Position numbers and translations under genes: made by a program
Assembly (NCBI RefSeq): GCF_030122845.1
Contig: NZ_CP126084.1
Location: 310,001-374,000 of the forward strand
Direction: 5' to 3'
Length of the DNA stretch: 64,000 nucleotides
Origin: Paenibacillus woosongensis
GTDB taxonomy: Bacteria > Bacillota > Bacilli > Paenibacillales > Paenibacillaceae
Notes under the pieces: generated by a model
The model's database searches: none
Told to the model about the DNA's origin: nothing
The model's input: the letters and a program-made list of their open reading frames with translations, nothing else
Shown: one piece after another, positions 1 through 9,096 of the stretch
Layout: the number at the start of each line of letters is the position of its first letter
How positions within the stretch are numbered: position 1 is the stretch's first letter

Positions 1-24
1 ACCCCTAATGGAATCATTCCCAAC

Positions 25-54
25 TTGACTATACGCATAAGCGTAACGTATAAT
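25..54 (+). promoter_or_regulatory. SigA-type promoter with palindrome in spacer
   Basis: TTGACT (25-30) and TATAAT (49-54) are separated by 18 bp, a near-consensus vegetative promoter reading toward the DUF6809 gene. The spacer contains the palindrome TACGC-ATAA-GCGTA (32-45), placed where a bound repressor would block RNA polymerase. Promoter call from sequence; operator function is inferred. Confidence 0.6.
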
Positions 55-149
55 GATTTCATTAGTGGTACGTGGATGCGTATCGTAAAACGGGTTTATA
101 TATGATTCTTGATTGTCTAATGAACCCGCCCTAAAAGGAGGCCTCCCCC

Positions 150-455
150 ATGCAATCCCTACTCGAATCCCTATACTACGGTCATCTCGTACCCGAAGAA
201 CAATTGGTTCCCAAAGACCCCATGTATCGCAAGAAGGGCAGGGAACTGTCTGAAAAAATAGAAGCCTGGAAGCTGAAGCTATCCAGCGATGAATTCGCCG
301 AGCTTGAGGCGCTGTTGGATTTGCAGCAGCAAATCCAGAGCATGGAGATGACGTCGGCGTTCACCTACGGCTTCAAGCTGGGGGCGGTTATGATCATAGA
401 AATTCACCTGGATCATGGGGTGGGCAATATCTCTAAACATGATGATGAATATTGA
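150..455 (+). CDS. DUF6809 family small protein
   Basis: A 101-residue acidic, probably helical protein. The N-terminal pattern LLESLYYGHLVPEEQ followed by a charged helix and a C-terminal GFKLGAVMIIEI stretch matches the DUF6809 family common in Paenibacillus and relatives; its function is unknown. It has an AAAGGAGG site about 8 bases before the ATG and a consensus promoter upstream. A second copy lacking its first ~8 codons lies at 1206-1495, about 85% identical by eye at DNA level, diverging after the GVMIIEIHLDHGV-like segment. Family call is from recall of the motif; role unknown. Confidence 0.75.
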   Translation: MQSLLESLYYGHLVPEEQLVPKDPMYRKKGRELSEKIEAWKLKLSSDEFAELEALLDLQQQIQSMEMTSAFTYGFKLGAVMIIEIHLDHGVGNISKHDDEY

Positions 456-816
456 GTAGCCCAGCTTAACCCTACCCGACCTGGCGACACAATCAAGCCC
501 TAGCTCCCCTAATCAATACCTCTTCACCCTTAAGTCCCCCCAAATTCCTTCCATGTTCTCTAACCCCTCTCTACGTCTGCATTTATAATATAGTCACACA
601 GCGGCAAGGCTGACTTAAGCCATATTTGCTACTATCGGAGGCTGCAGGTCACAGGCCACATAGCGGTCGGGTCGCTCGCAGCTAGATCGCTGTCAAACTT
701 CTTTGTTGCCTACATCCACCGCTATCCCAGATAGTCCAAAGAAATGGTTGTAAATTTCAATTTCTTCTTATATTTTCTTTACTAACAGGAACTTCAAAAA
801 GGAAGGTGAGATCGGC
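456..816. other. gene-free leader region, duplicated downstream
   Basis: No coding region is seen. From about 525 onward it matches 3318-3606 almost base for base, with small differences at 640-680. It contains the ribosome site GGAAGGTGAG just before the TTG at 817. It is therefore the promoter/leader of an AraC-type regulator that was copied along with the start of the gene. Confidence 0.7.
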
Positions 817-1203
817 TTGGGGAAAACCGAACTGAATATAAGCAAGGTGAACCAGAACAAGGTGGGTCCTAAGAAGTTAATTCAAGCTGGGGGAAATCAG
901 AGCAAGATCAATTTACTGACCAAGCTATTGATTTCCTATTTGCTGGTGCTGCTGTTTCCGGTCATGATCATTGTGCTGTATTACTATCCGTATTCGGCGG
1001 AGGTGGTCAAAGAGAAGGAGATGGACTGGAACGCCCATATTACGGAGCAGTTCATGACGTCGATGGACACGTTCACGCGGTATGTGTACAATCTGCCGTT
1101 TGAGCTGGTGCAGAATCGAGAGTTCCGGTTGTATCAGGCCGAGGAGAGTGATTACCAGCGCGTGCTGATTTCGAATGAGATGAAAAAGTACAACGCGACC
1201 GAA
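520..1203 (+). repeat. segmental duplication, copy 1 (truncated)
   Basis: This stretch repeats 3314-3989: leader, ribosome site, TTG start and first ~128 codons of the AraC-type regulator. Identity is above 90% by eye in the coding part. Similarity stops abruptly at the codons for NAT-(E/D)-A near 1203, where a DUF6809 fragment takes over. Confidence 0.85.
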
Positions 1204-1284
1204 GCACTACGGTCATCTCATACCCGAAGAACAATTGGTTTCCAAAGATCCCCTGTATCGCAAAAAGGGCAGAGAACTGTCTGA
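817..1284 (+). pseudogene. truncated AraC-type membrane regulator (N-terminal fragment)
   Basis: The first ~128 residues match the start of the 838-residue regulator at 3607-6123: basic N-terminus, one membrane segment (about 36-57) and the start of the extracellular sensor domain. The frame then crosses into a DUF6809 fragment in the wrong phase and ends after about 27 unrelated residues. It lacks the second membrane segment and the DNA-binding domain, so it cannot act as a regulator. It keeps the TTG start and ribosome site, so a short membrane peptide could still be made. Confidence 0.8.
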
Positions 1285-1495
1285 AAAAATAGAAGTCTGG
1301 AAGAAGAAGCTGTCCAGTGACGAATTTGCCGAGCTTGAGGCACTGTTGGACTTAGAGCAGCAAATTCAGAGCATGGAAGTGACGGCAGCGTTCGCCTACG
1401 GGTTCAAGCTGGGAGCGGTTATGATCATTGAAATCCATCTCGATCATGGGGTGGAGCTTATCGCAAACAGGATAACTACAATTTTCATTACATAA
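1206..1495 (+). pseudogene. 5'-truncated DUF6809 copy
   Basis: The sequence from 1206 repeats the DUF6809 gene from about 175 (codon 9) on, with scattered differences, and diverges near its 3' end so that the last ~13 residues differ from the upstream copy. It has no start codon with a ribosome site; the first usable start is an internal TTG at 1235. It is joined directly to the truncated regulator, so this is most simply a recombination product. Confidence 0.75.
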
Positions 1496-1711
1496 GCTGG
1501 CATGTGCAAATTTGATAGCTTGATAGAGTAAAACTTCTTCAATAGCTGTGTAAGCTGCATTGACATATTCGTGATGAGAGACTTATTTGGTTTTTATCTC
1601 ATTTATGACTTAAAAAGGATATAGTAATGTTATATAATGGTTACGATAAAAAGAGTGTGATGTTAGCATTTTATGTACACCAAATTCTTGAGGTCTTTAG
1701 GGGGATTACTA

Positions 1712-2176
1712 ATGAAAATGAATTGTTATAAAATGGTTAATTTATTGGCCTTATGTATATTTCTTCTAACAGCATGTTCTAATGGACAGAATGTCTCTAG
1801 CCCTTCACGTTCGAGTAATCAGAATAATGAACACAATGAAGTAAATAATAATGTCCAAAACCCTTATATTGTAGAGAATGACTATGCTGGTGAACAGTTG
1901 GAACTTGTTAAATTATTAAATTTATCAACAAAATATAGGAATGAAGCCAATTCGGATGAATTTATGAAGCTGATAAGTAGTGAACCAGACACTCCTATTA
2001 AGCAAATGAATACAAAAAAAGTTGTGGATATGAAGATTAGCAATATCGGTGAAATCACTGGATCGCAAGGCTCAATTGTTACTATGACGACCACAGAGGA
2101 TGATTCTGAAGGCAATTTAGTCATTTACGTTTTCCATAAAATAAATGGAGAATGGAGAATTTACGATATTGACTAA
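1712..2176 (+). CDS. small lipoprotein, unknown function
   Basis: A 154-residue protein with a lysine-containing N-terminus, a hydrophobic stretch and lipobox LTAC, giving lipidation at Cys22, so it should be anchored on the outer face of the membrane. The mature part starts with a Ser/Asn-rich linker and continues as a small domain ending in a FHKINGEWRIYDI-like strand, as seen in DUF4878/NTF2-like lipoproteins; that comparison is only suggestive. The ATG at 1712 is preferred over 1673 because GGGGG sits 7 bases upstream. The gene is clearly more AT-rich than the regulator copies around it. Confidence 0.7.
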   Translation: MKMNCYKMVNLLALCIFLLTACSNGQNVSSPSRSSNQNNEHNEVNNNVQNPYIVENDYAGEQLELVKLLNLSTKYRNEANSDEFMKLISSEPDTPIKQMNTKKVVDMKISNIGEITGSQGSIVTMTTTEDDSEGNLVIYVFHKINGEWRIYDID

Positions 2177-2179
2177 ATA

Positions 2180-2320
2180 GTACCTTGGCCCCTGCTTAGG
2201 CCTCCGGGTTCCTCCAGATTCCACCTCAGGGTGGAACCCTTGCCCTTGTTAAACAGTAGGCGTTCACCAGCTCCTGTCCGGGACTCACCATAGAGATGTT
2301 GCCTGTACTGGGCGTACAAG
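2180..2320 (-). mobile_element. group II intron 5' fragment
   Basis: Read on the minus strand from about 2318, the sequence begins GTACGCCCAGTACAGGC, continues with TATGGTGAGTCCCGGAC, CAAGGGCAAGGGTTCC, GAGGTGGAATCTGGAGGAA and ends near CCGGAGGC. This order of words is that of domain I of bacterial group II introns (GUGCGCCC..., GGGUGAAAGUCCC..., CAAGGGUGUCCG..., GUGGAAUCUGAAGGAAGCCGGAGGC). Only about 140 bases remain; no reverse transcriptase, domain V or 3' end follows. Confidence 0.6.
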
Positions 2321-2321
2321 T

Positions 2322-2359
2322 AAAAAGATGACTCCTGTATAATACAGGAATCATCTTTT
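2322..2359. terminator. bidirectional terminator hairpin
   Basis: AAAAGATGACTCCTGTA and TACAGGAATCATCTTTT pair almost perfectly around a short loop, with A-run and T-run flanks on both strands. It lies between the lipoprotein (+) and the glycosidase (-) and can end both. Confidence 0.75.
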
Positions 2360-2420
2360 GTTAATAGGTAGCTAACTTAACATGGGTATTGATTGCTTTT
2401 TTTAAGTTTTATATCATTTC

Positions 2421-3167
2421 TTAGACCCATTCTTCGGCTGCTACTCTGACCATGGAATAGACTGATCGGTTTACACCGCTAGGATCATAATTAGTAGGAA
2501 CCGGATTACCATTACGAATAACAGCGTATTTTATCTGGGAAGAACCACCGCCATCTAACATAATTGCAGTGTTACATCCACGATCAATCATAAATTGTCT
2601 AACACCCCAAGCATTTTCGCTTTGAAAAACTGCTAGCCAGATTTTAGATCCATCCCAGCCAATGGCAGTCCGTTGTGTCTTGGACATTGGCCCAAATCGG
2701 TACGCATTCTGTGTACCTTCTTTGGCTGCGTTGCAGTTATCGGGAGAATCAGTACCGTGAATGGCTTTATAGTAATCATTGTCGGTGGAATAGCTTAAAT
2801 TGGGGAAAAGACTGTACCCACCAATAGCCCATTTAACATTGCTTAAATTGGCTTCACTAGCATAATCCACCACACCAGTAGTAACTGACTTACCACTGTT
2901 GTAACAAAACATGGTGCCTCGTTTTGTTTTTACATTACACGCTTGTCCGCTTCTAGTTCCCCCAGTCCTGACAGCACTCCCACCTTGCATTGCAATACCT
3001 AGCAAAGAAGATCCACTAAAAAAAGTACCATTTACACCAAAGTAAGCTTGATCATTAACTGATTTAGCACCAATATCAACTACAGAGATGGATGCAAGAT
3101 CAGCTTTTATTGTGTGTACTGTTTTACCATTATGTGAGTAGCTAAGATGTTGTGCAACTGTGGCCAT
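2421..3167 (-). CDS. phosphodiester glycosidase family (NAGPA/DUF2233) protein
   Basis: A 248-residue protein with FGVNGTFF near the N-terminus and IMLDGGGSSQ near the C-terminus. These are the two hallmark segments of the phosphodiester glycosidase (NAGPA-like) fold, which removes sugar residues from phosphodiester linkages. There is no signal peptide, unlike many relatives, so it may be cytoplasmic or exported some other way. The ATG at 3167 is chosen because GGAGG lies 8 bases upstream; the next start 5' is a TTG inside that site. It sits alone between the two regulator copies and is more AT-rich than they are, consistent with acquisition together with the lipoprotein. Confidence 0.75.
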   Translation of the reverse strand: MATVAQHLSYSHNGKTVHTIKADLASISVVDIGAKSVNDQAYFGVNGTFFSGSSLLGIAMQGGSAVRTGGTRSGQACNVKTKRGTMFCYNSGKSVTTGVVDYASEANLSNVKWAIGGYSLFPNLSYSTDNDYYKAIHGTDSPDNCNAAKEGTQNAYRFGPMSKTQRTAIGWDGSKIWLAVFQSENAWGVRQFMIDRGCNTAIMLDGGGSSQIKYAVIRNGNPVPTNYDPSGVNRSVYSMVRVAAEEWV

Positions 3168-3606
3168 ATTAAAAACCTCCAATAATTTATTAGTTGAAAT
3201 CGGCGCCTGATTTCTATACTTATAAAGTGGAATGTAGGCCAGTAAAATACAACCTTGAACTAATTATTTATTAGATCTTACTGAGTTGCGGTTACATTAG
3301 CCAAGAGTATCGACTACCCTTAAGTCCCCCCAAAAAAATCCTTCCATGTTCTCTAACTCCCCTCTACGTCTACATTTATAATATAGTCACACAGCAGCAA
3401 GGCGGACTTAAGCTACATTTACTAATAACAAGGGGCTGCAGGTGATGGGCCTCATAGCGGTCAACTCGCAGCTAGATCGCTGTCAAACTTCTTTGTTGCC
3501 TACATCCACCGCTATCCCAGATAGTCCAAAGAAATGGTTGTAAATTTCAATTTCTTCTTATATTTTCTTTACTAACAGGAACTTCAAAAAGGAAGGTGAG
3601 CGCGGC
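3168..3606. other. leader of AraC regulator, duplication copy 2
   Basis: No gene is seen. 3168-3310 holds the upstream region of the minus-strand glycosidase. 3318-3606 repeats the copy at 525-816 and carries GGAAGGTGAG, the ribosome site for the TTG start at 3607. Confidence 0.7.
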
Positions 3607-3989
3607 TTGGGGAAGACCGAACTGAATAAGAGCAAGGTGAACCATAACAAGGTGGGTCGTAACAAGTTGATTAAGCCTGGGGGAAATAAGAATAAGATCA
3701 ATTTACTGACCAAGCTATTAATTTCCTATTTGCTGGTGCTGCTGTTTCCGGTCATGATTATTGTGCTGTATTACTATCCGTATTCGGCGGAGGTGGTCAA
3801 AGAGAAGGAGATGGACTGGAACGCTCACATTACGGAGCAGTTCATGACGTCGATGGATACGTTCACGCGGTATGTGTACAATCTGCCGTTCGAGTTGGTG
3901 CAGAATCGGGAGTTCCGGCTGTATCAAGCCGAGGAGAGTGATTACCAGCGTGTGCTGATTGCGAATGAGATGAAGAAGTACAACGCGAC
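3314..3989 (+). repeat. segmental duplication, copy 2 (intact)
   Basis: Partner of 520-1203. Here the similarity ends inside the regulator gene, which continues without a break, so this is the parental copy. Confidence 0.85.
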
Positions 3990-6123
3990 AGATGCTTTTA
4001 TATACAACACGCTGCTGTATGTGAGAAGCACCGGTTATTTGTTCTCCAAAACTGGAAGCGCATACAGTGTGCAGGATATGGGGAAGCCGGGGGTTGGTTT
4101 TTATTATGAGAGCTGGCCTCATAACGATCTGACCGAGACGCTGAACATGCTGGATTCTCCCATGGTTCGGCCTGTAGAGGGGGTGCTGGTCCCCGGTCAT
4201 AACCGGGTACGGATGCTGACCTTCCTGCAGCCGCTTCCGGTGGGCGGCACGAGTTCGCCTGGCGTGGTGATGATCATGGTCCGGGAGGATACGATCCTCC
4301 GCATGATGCGGTCGGTCTCGGAAGCGTATAAGGGGGACTTCTTTATTTTTGATGCGCAGGGACAGCCGATCGTTGCCTCCAACGAGGCGCTAGTTCAGAG
4401 CTCGGGAGATTTAACGCAGTTGGTAAGCAGTCTGGGAAAAGATAGCGGCTCACTCTCTGATACGTTCGGTAGTGCGTCCACTGGTACGGCCTTTGGCTCG
4501 TCCTCCGTTTCCTCCCCTGGCTCGAACCAGGGCTCATCCTCCGGCATTCACCGGATCGACGGCGTGTCCTACCTCGTATCTTATACGGTTTCGGATAAGA
4601 ACGGCTGGAAGTATGTCAGCCTGCTCCCGGTGTCGGAATCGCTCCAGGGGCTGCGTACGATTCAACTGAACACGATTCTGCTTGTTGGAGGCATTTTGCT
4701 GCTTGAAGTGATTGTCATCTACGTCTCAATCCGCAAAAACTATCACCCGATCAAGCGTCTGGTCGAGTTCGCGGCAGGCTTGTTCGAGCCGGAGGAGCGT
4801 GGGCCGATGAATGAGATCGAAGCGATCCGCTATACGTTAAGTGGTCTATCTGCGGTCAACAGCCGACTGGATGAAGAGGTGAAGGAGACGCTGCCGATCA
4901 TGCGGGATAATATGCTGCTGGAGCTGGTCAACGGGCATTTCCTAAGCGGGGAGCAGATGCTGCGGGAAGCGGCGAAGGTAGGAGTGAGTCTGGACGGAGC
5001 CCGCCTGACGGTGGCGGTTATCTCCTGTGATTCGGAGACGGAGGAGACGAATCTTGTGCTGCTTTACTGCAAAAACCGGGAGAACCAGCTGCCTGAAGGG
5101 GTTCAGGGTTATTTTTTCAAAAGCAACTACCATCATGAGATCGTATTCGTCTGCTCCCATGGGGCGGATTTCTCCGTTCAAGCGGTTTTAGCCCGGCTGC
5201 AGGAGGAGCTCCAGATGCGAACAGGCTGGAAGACGATCATCGGCATTGGCGAGCCAGGAGAGGCGGTAAGGGCTGAGGTACATGGCCAACCAGAAGGAGC
5301 ACGAAGGACTTCGGGACAGGAGCAACCTGAACGAACATGTACGTACATCCTCGATCCCAACTCGGCTCATGTCTCCTACTTGCAGGCGCTGCGTACGGTC
5401 GAGCAGCTGCGGCTGCGCCATACGAGTCCGATTCTGAGCTTTGCTGAGATCGAGACGTCGCCGTCCGGCACGGTTTCTTATTTCGCGGAGCTGCTGCAGT
5501 CGTTGGAGTTGGCGATTTTGAAGAACGAGGCCACTCTAGTGGAGTCGCTAATTGAGCGGATCGTCTGCTATCTGAGCAGTGAAGGGCTGCCGCCGCATAT
5601 GCTGCGGAGCGTGTATTTGAACACGGCTAGCGTGATTTTTAACGGGCTGCAGCGGTTCCGTCATGATGATCAAAGCCTGCTGCGTCTGACAGATGCGGCG
5701 TTCCAGCCCCGTTATACGCTGGAGCAGATGACCGGAATCATCCGAGAGAGCGGCGCCAAGCTGTGCGAGATGATTCGTGAGACGCTGCCGAAGGGGCGCA
5801 CGGCTTCCCGGGAGGAGATTCTTGCCGTGATTGAAGATAAGGGGATGGACCCGAATTGTTCGCTGCAACTGATGGCCGATCATTTTGGCATGTCGGTCTC
5901 GAATTTTAGCCACCATTTCAAGAAGGAGATGGGCCAGAACTTCAAGGAATACATCGATCGTCTCAGAATCCAGAGGTCGATCCAGCTGCTGCGGGAGAGC
6001 GAGGAGACGCTGGAGGGCATCGCCGCCCAGGTCGGGTTCACGAACACCTCCAGCTTCATCCGCTCCTTCAAAAAAATCGTCGGCACCACACCCGGCCAAT
6101 ACCGTACCACCCACAGAAGCTAA
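3607..6123 (+). CDS. AraC-family membrane-bound sensor regulator
   Basis: An 838-residue regulator of the YesN/Cache-AraC type found beside carbohydrate importers. The order is a basic N-terminus, membrane segment ~36-57, an extracellular Cache-like sensor, a second membrane segment ~352-374, a cytoplasmic linker, and a C-terminal AraC domain of two helix-turn-helix motifs (~735-835, with GIAAQVGFTNTSSFIRSFKK and the GTTPGQYR ending). Such proteins sense an extracellular saccharide signal and activate the adjacent transporter genes. A Ser/Gly-rich insert (about 279-315) interrupts the sensor domain and looks like a loop expansion. It starts at TTG with GGAAGGTGAG 6 bases upstream. The importer genes at 6530-10386 are the likely target. 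A truncated copy lies at 817-1284. Confidence 0.88.
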   Translation: MGKTELNKSKVNHNKVGRNKLIKPGGNKNKINLLTKLLISYLLVLLFPVMIIVLYYYPYSAEVVKEKEMDWNAHITEQFMTSMDTFTRYVYNLPFELVQNREFRLYQAEESDYQRVLIANEMKKYNATDAFIYNTLLYVRSTGYLFSKTGSAYSVQDMGKPGVGFYYESWPHNDLTETLNMLDSPMVRPVEGVLVPGHNRVRMLTFLQPLPVGGTSSPGVVMIMVREDTILRMMRSVSEAYKGDFFIFDAQGQPIVASNEALVQSSGDLTQLVSSLGKDSGSLSDTFGSASTGTAFGSSSVSSPGSNQGSSSGIHRIDGVSYLVSYTVSDKNGWKYVSLLPVSESLQGLRTIQLNTILLVGGILLLEVIVIYVSIRKNYHPIKRLVEFAAGLFEPEERGPMNEIEAIRYTLSGLSAVNSRLDEEVKETLPIMRDNMLLELVNGHFLSGEQMLREAAKVGVSLDGARLTVAVISCDSETEETNLVLLYCKNRENQLPEGVQGYFFKSNYHHEIVFVCSHGADFSVQAVLARLQEELQMRTGWKTIIGIGEPGEAVRAEVHGQPEGARRTSGQEQPERTCTYILDPNSAHVSYLQALRTVEQLRLRHTSPILSFAEIETSPSGTVSYFAELLQSLELAILKNEATLVESLIERIVCYLSSEGLPPHMLRSVYLNTASVIFNGLQRFRHDDQSLLRLTDAAFQPRYTLEQMTGIIRESGAKLCEMIRETLPKGRTASREEILAVIEDKGMDPNCSLQLMADHFGMSVSNFSHHFKKEMGQNFKEYIDRLRIQRSIQLLRESEETLEGIAAQVGFTNTSSFIRSFKKIVGTTPGQYRTTHRS

Positions 6124-6529
6124 GCTGCGTTCCACATGAAGCTGTCATGGCAAGAGGTGGTATAGCCGACAACCATCCAAGCATGCCCCGAGTCCGCATC
6201 GTCCGCACAGGGGAACAGTGCGAATACGACGCAGCTCTCCGCCAACTGCCGCTGTATGGCCGTTATCGGGTCGCCTGCATACACCATCGCAAGAGGCACT
6301 TTTTGAACATCTACAATATTTGAAGACGCCCCCGGAACGGCCGGGAACAACCATCTAGCCACACACTACGTGAAGCGCTTTCAAAAAATGAAGACCTGCA
6401 CAAAAACTGCCCGTTTACGCGGCTTGGCATCTCCCATTACTGTCTAAGGTGCCTGTGATTCAGCTCAGGCAAAGCTGTGGCAGCGGTCTGTATCGATCGG
6501 GCCCATATCAAATGTGTGGAGGTATGGAT
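6124..6529. other. intergenic region upstream of importer operon
   Basis: No convincing gene. A 240-base open frame exists on the minus strand (6120-6362) without a ribosome site or recognisable motif. A cre-like site is at 6371-6383 and the ribosome site of the binding protein at 6515-6521. Confidence 0.5.
6371..6383. promoter_or_regulatory. cre-like catabolite repression site
   Basis: TGAAGCGCTTTCA has the AGCGCT core and flanks of the CcpA site TGAAANCGNTTNCA but is one base short. It lies ~150 bp before the sugar-binding protein gene, where carbon control would be expected. Confidence 0.4.
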
Positions 6530-8143
6530 ATGCGGAAAAAGGTAAGCGTTCTCACATCACTCGTCTTGATCACAGCCATGCTGCTGTCGGGGTGCGGTTC
6601 AGGGGGAGATAGCAAGTCCGCGGGGACAACGCCCGGGAATGCGTCCGGGGAGAAGGTGAAGCTGACGGCGATTATGACCAAGCATCCGCTCACCAAGCCG
6701 CTGGCGGAAATGGAGTGGCTGCAGGCGGTCGAGGATGCCGCCGGAGTCGAAATTGAGTGGCAGGAGATTACTACCGACTATGGGCAAAAGAAAGGCACGA
6801 TGCTGGCCAGCGGGGACATCCCGGACCTGTTCATCGGGCCGAATGTCATTACGGATGCGGATTTTGCCCAGTTCCAGGGGCTGTTCCAGGATTTGTCGGG
6901 CATGCTCGACCAGGCTCCGAACGTGCAGAAGATGTTCAGCGAGAAGCCAGAGACGAAGCTGATCGCTACGCAGCCGGATGGCAAAATCTACGGCCTCCCC
7001 AAATACCAGCGGTTCTGGCCGTCCACCGGCACCAGGCAGTTCATCAACCAGAAATGGCTGGATGAGCTAGGGCTGCAAAAGCCGACGACCTGGGATGAGC
7101 TGTATGACGTCCTCGTTGCTTTTAAAGAGAAAGACGCCAACGGCAATGGCGATGCGAAGGACGAAATCCCGATGGATTGGCCAGGCGGGATCGGCGGGTA
7201 CTTCAATCCGGCTGTGCTTCTGGGCAGTATGGGCATCACGCTGTCGGATGGCAGCAGTCAAGGTTATTTTGTCGAGGATGGCCAGATCAAGAACTTCCTC
7301 ATCGACGAACGCTACAAGACCATGGTGGCCTTCCTCAACAAGCTGTACAAGGCCGGGCTGATTAATCCCGAAGTGTTCACGCACGACTATACGAAATATC
7401 AATCGATTGCCCGCGGGGAAGGGGACACGGCCAAGGTTGGCTTCACCTGGGGCTGGGTGGCGTCCGACCGGTTCGGGGAGCAGCTGGCCTCGCAGTATGT
7501 CACTCTGCCTCCGCTGAAGGTCACCGCGGATTACACGGGGAAGCTGTCGTGGAGCTATGATTACTATTCCTTGAACTACGGCACGAATCACATCGTGATG
7601 TCCGCCAAGACGAAGCATAAGGAAGCGGCGATGCGCTTTATCAACGAGCTGTACGATCCGAAGGTCGGCATACAGGCGTTGTTCGGCTCGATCGGCCCGA
7701 ATATTCAGGATCATGGAGACGGGACTTACAGCGTGCTGCCTCCGGCTAATCCAGAGATGGACCCCGGCACCTGGAAATGGACGTCCACGATGGCGGATCA
7801 CGGGGCTTTTTATGTCCCGGACGATCTGCAGTTGACCCTCGGCAAAGACATGCAGGAAGTGCTCGGCCAATCCGAGCCTTTGGAGGAAGCGCTGAAGGTG
7901 GATCTGGATAAGGATGTTTTTCCCGGCCTGTTTATGAAATACTCGACGATGGACAACAACACGATGAGCCTGAACAACACGAACGTTATGAACCTGGCCG
8001 AGTCCAGCTTTGCTAAATGGGTGACCAAGGGCGGCATCGAGGCAGAATGGGACGCGTACGTGAAGGAGGCTCAGAAGGCCGGCATCACCCAGAATCTAGA
8101 GATCATGCAAAAATACTACGAGGAATATAAGAGCAAGAAATGA
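6530..8143 (+). CDS. LplA/LipO-type extracellular solute-binding lipoprotein
   Basis: A 537-residue ABC importer binding protein. The N-terminus MRKKVSVLTS is followed by a hydrophobic stretch and lipobox LLSGC (Cys22), so it is lipid-anchored outside the cell. The mature part has the bacterial solute-binding family pattern (TWDELYDVLVAFKEKDANGNG and EAAMRFINELYD), typical of Paenibacillus proteins for oligosaccharides; the ligand cannot be told. The ATG at 6530 is preferred over 6524 and 6449 because GTGGAGG is 8 bases upstream. It is the first gene of a three-gene operon with two permeases, behind an AraC-type regulator. Confidence 0.9.
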   Translation: MRKKVSVLTSLVLITAMLLSGCGSGGDSKSAGTTPGNASGEKVKLTAIMTKHPLTKPLAEMEWLQAVEDAAGVEIEWQEITTDYGQKKGTMLASGDIPDLFIGPNVITDADFAQFQGLFQDLSGMLDQAPNVQKMFSEKPETKLIATQPDGKIYGLPKYQRFWPSTGTRQFINQKWLDELGLQKPTTWDELYDVLVAFKEKDANGNGDAKDEIPMDWPGGIGGYFNPAVLLGSMGITLSDGSSQGYFVEDGQIKNFLIDERYKTMVAFLNKLYKAGLINPEVFTHDYTKYQSIARGEGDTAKVGFTWGWVASDRFGEQLASQYVTLPPLKVTADYTGKLSWSYDYYSLNYGTNHIVMSAKTKHKEAAMRFINELYDPKVGIQALFGSIGPNIQDHGDGTYSVLPPANPEMDPGTWKWTSTMADHGAFYVPDDLQLTLGKDMQEVLGQSEPLEEALKVDLDKDVFPGLFMKYSTMDNNTMSLNNTNVMNLAESSFAKWVTKGGIEAEWDAYVKEAQKAGITQNLEIMQKYYEEYKSKK

Positions 8144-8154
8144 GGGGGGAGCAT

Positions 8155-9069
8155 ATGCGGACTCGCAAAGGGCTAGTTCAAGCCGCCACGCGCGACTATC
8201 AACTTTGGATCATGATCCTCCCGGCGATCATCGTCATTCTGATTTTCAATTACATTCCGATGTACGGGATTCAGCTCGCTTTTCGCGATTATGACTTCAG
8301 CAAGGGGCTGACCGGGGGCGAGTGGCGGGGACTGGCGTATTTTCAGCAATTCATCGACAGTTATCTGTTCACCGACCTGATGCGGAACACCTTTCTGATC
8401 AGCCTGGCGAGCATTGTGCTCGGCTTTCCGGCTCCCATCATTTTGGCGTTGATTCTGAACCAGATTCGGCGCAAAAAAATGAAGCAGCTCATGCAGACCA
8501 CCGTCTATCTGCCGCACTTCATCTCGATCATCGTGCTGGTGGGCATGCTGAATGTGCTGCTGTCGGCGGAGACCGGGGTCGTCGGTCATCTGATGAAAGC
8601 GATCGGGCTGGGGCATATCAACCTGCTCGCCTCAACTGGCACCTTCATTCCGGTATACGTGCTCTCGGATATCTGGCAGCACTGTGGCTGGAACAGCATT
8701 ATCTATCTGGCCGCCCTGTCCACGGTTGATCCCCAGCTCTATGATGCAGCCCGCATCGACGGGGCCAGCCGCTGGCAGACGATCCGCTTTGTTGATATTC
8801 CGGCGCTTGTGCCGACGATTATTATTTTGTTCATTCTCAGCATGGGCAACATTCTCAGTACCGGCTTCGAGAAAATCTTCCTGATGCAGAACTCGCTCAA
8901 TCTGCCCGTGTCCGAGGTGATTGCCACCTATGTGTACAAAATCGGGATCGTCTCAAGCCAGTTCAGCCTGGCCTCGGCCATCGGCCTGTTCAATACGGTG
9001 ATCAACTTCATCTTCCTGTTCGCCATGAACACGATCTCGAAGCGGGTATCCGAGACGAGCCTATTCTAA
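8155..9069 (+). CDS. LplB-type ABC sugar permease
   Basis: A 304-residue polytopic permease with about six membrane segments and the EAA loop LYDAARIDGASRWQTIRF, which docks on the ATPase. It belongs to the CUT1 LplB/YteP group that pairs with LplA-like binding proteins. GGGGGAG precedes the ATG at 8155; an ATG at 8140 overlapping the previous stop is an alternative. No ATPase is encoded nearby, as usual for this group, which shares an MsmX-type ATPase encoded elsewhere. Confidence 0.9.
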   Translation: MRTRKGLVQAATRDYQLWIMILPAIIVILIFNYIPMYGIQLAFRDYDFSKGLTGGEWRGLAYFQQFIDSYLFTDLMRNTFLISLASIVLGFPAPIILALILNQIRRKKMKQLMQTTVYLPHFISIIVLVGMLNVLLSAETGVVGHLMKAIGLGHINLLASTGTFIPVYVLSDIWQHCGWNSIIYLAALSTVDPQLYDAARIDGASRWQTIRFVDIPALVPTIIILFILSMGNILSTGFEKIFLMQNSLNLPVSEVIATYVYKIGIVSSQFSLASAIGLFNTVINFIFLFAMNTISKRVSETSLF

Positions 9070-9096
9070 GAGCCTATGAGGAAAGGAGGAACGGAC

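Noticed and set aside
1235..1495. Second DUF6809 copy as an independent functional gene
   Set aside because: The normal start and first codons are missing and no ribosome site precedes the internal TTG; called a pseudogene.
6120..6362. 80-residue open frame on the minus strand after the AraC gene
   Set aside because: No ribosome site, no recognisable motif, and overlapping open frames in other phases in GC-rich DNA; not supported as a gene.
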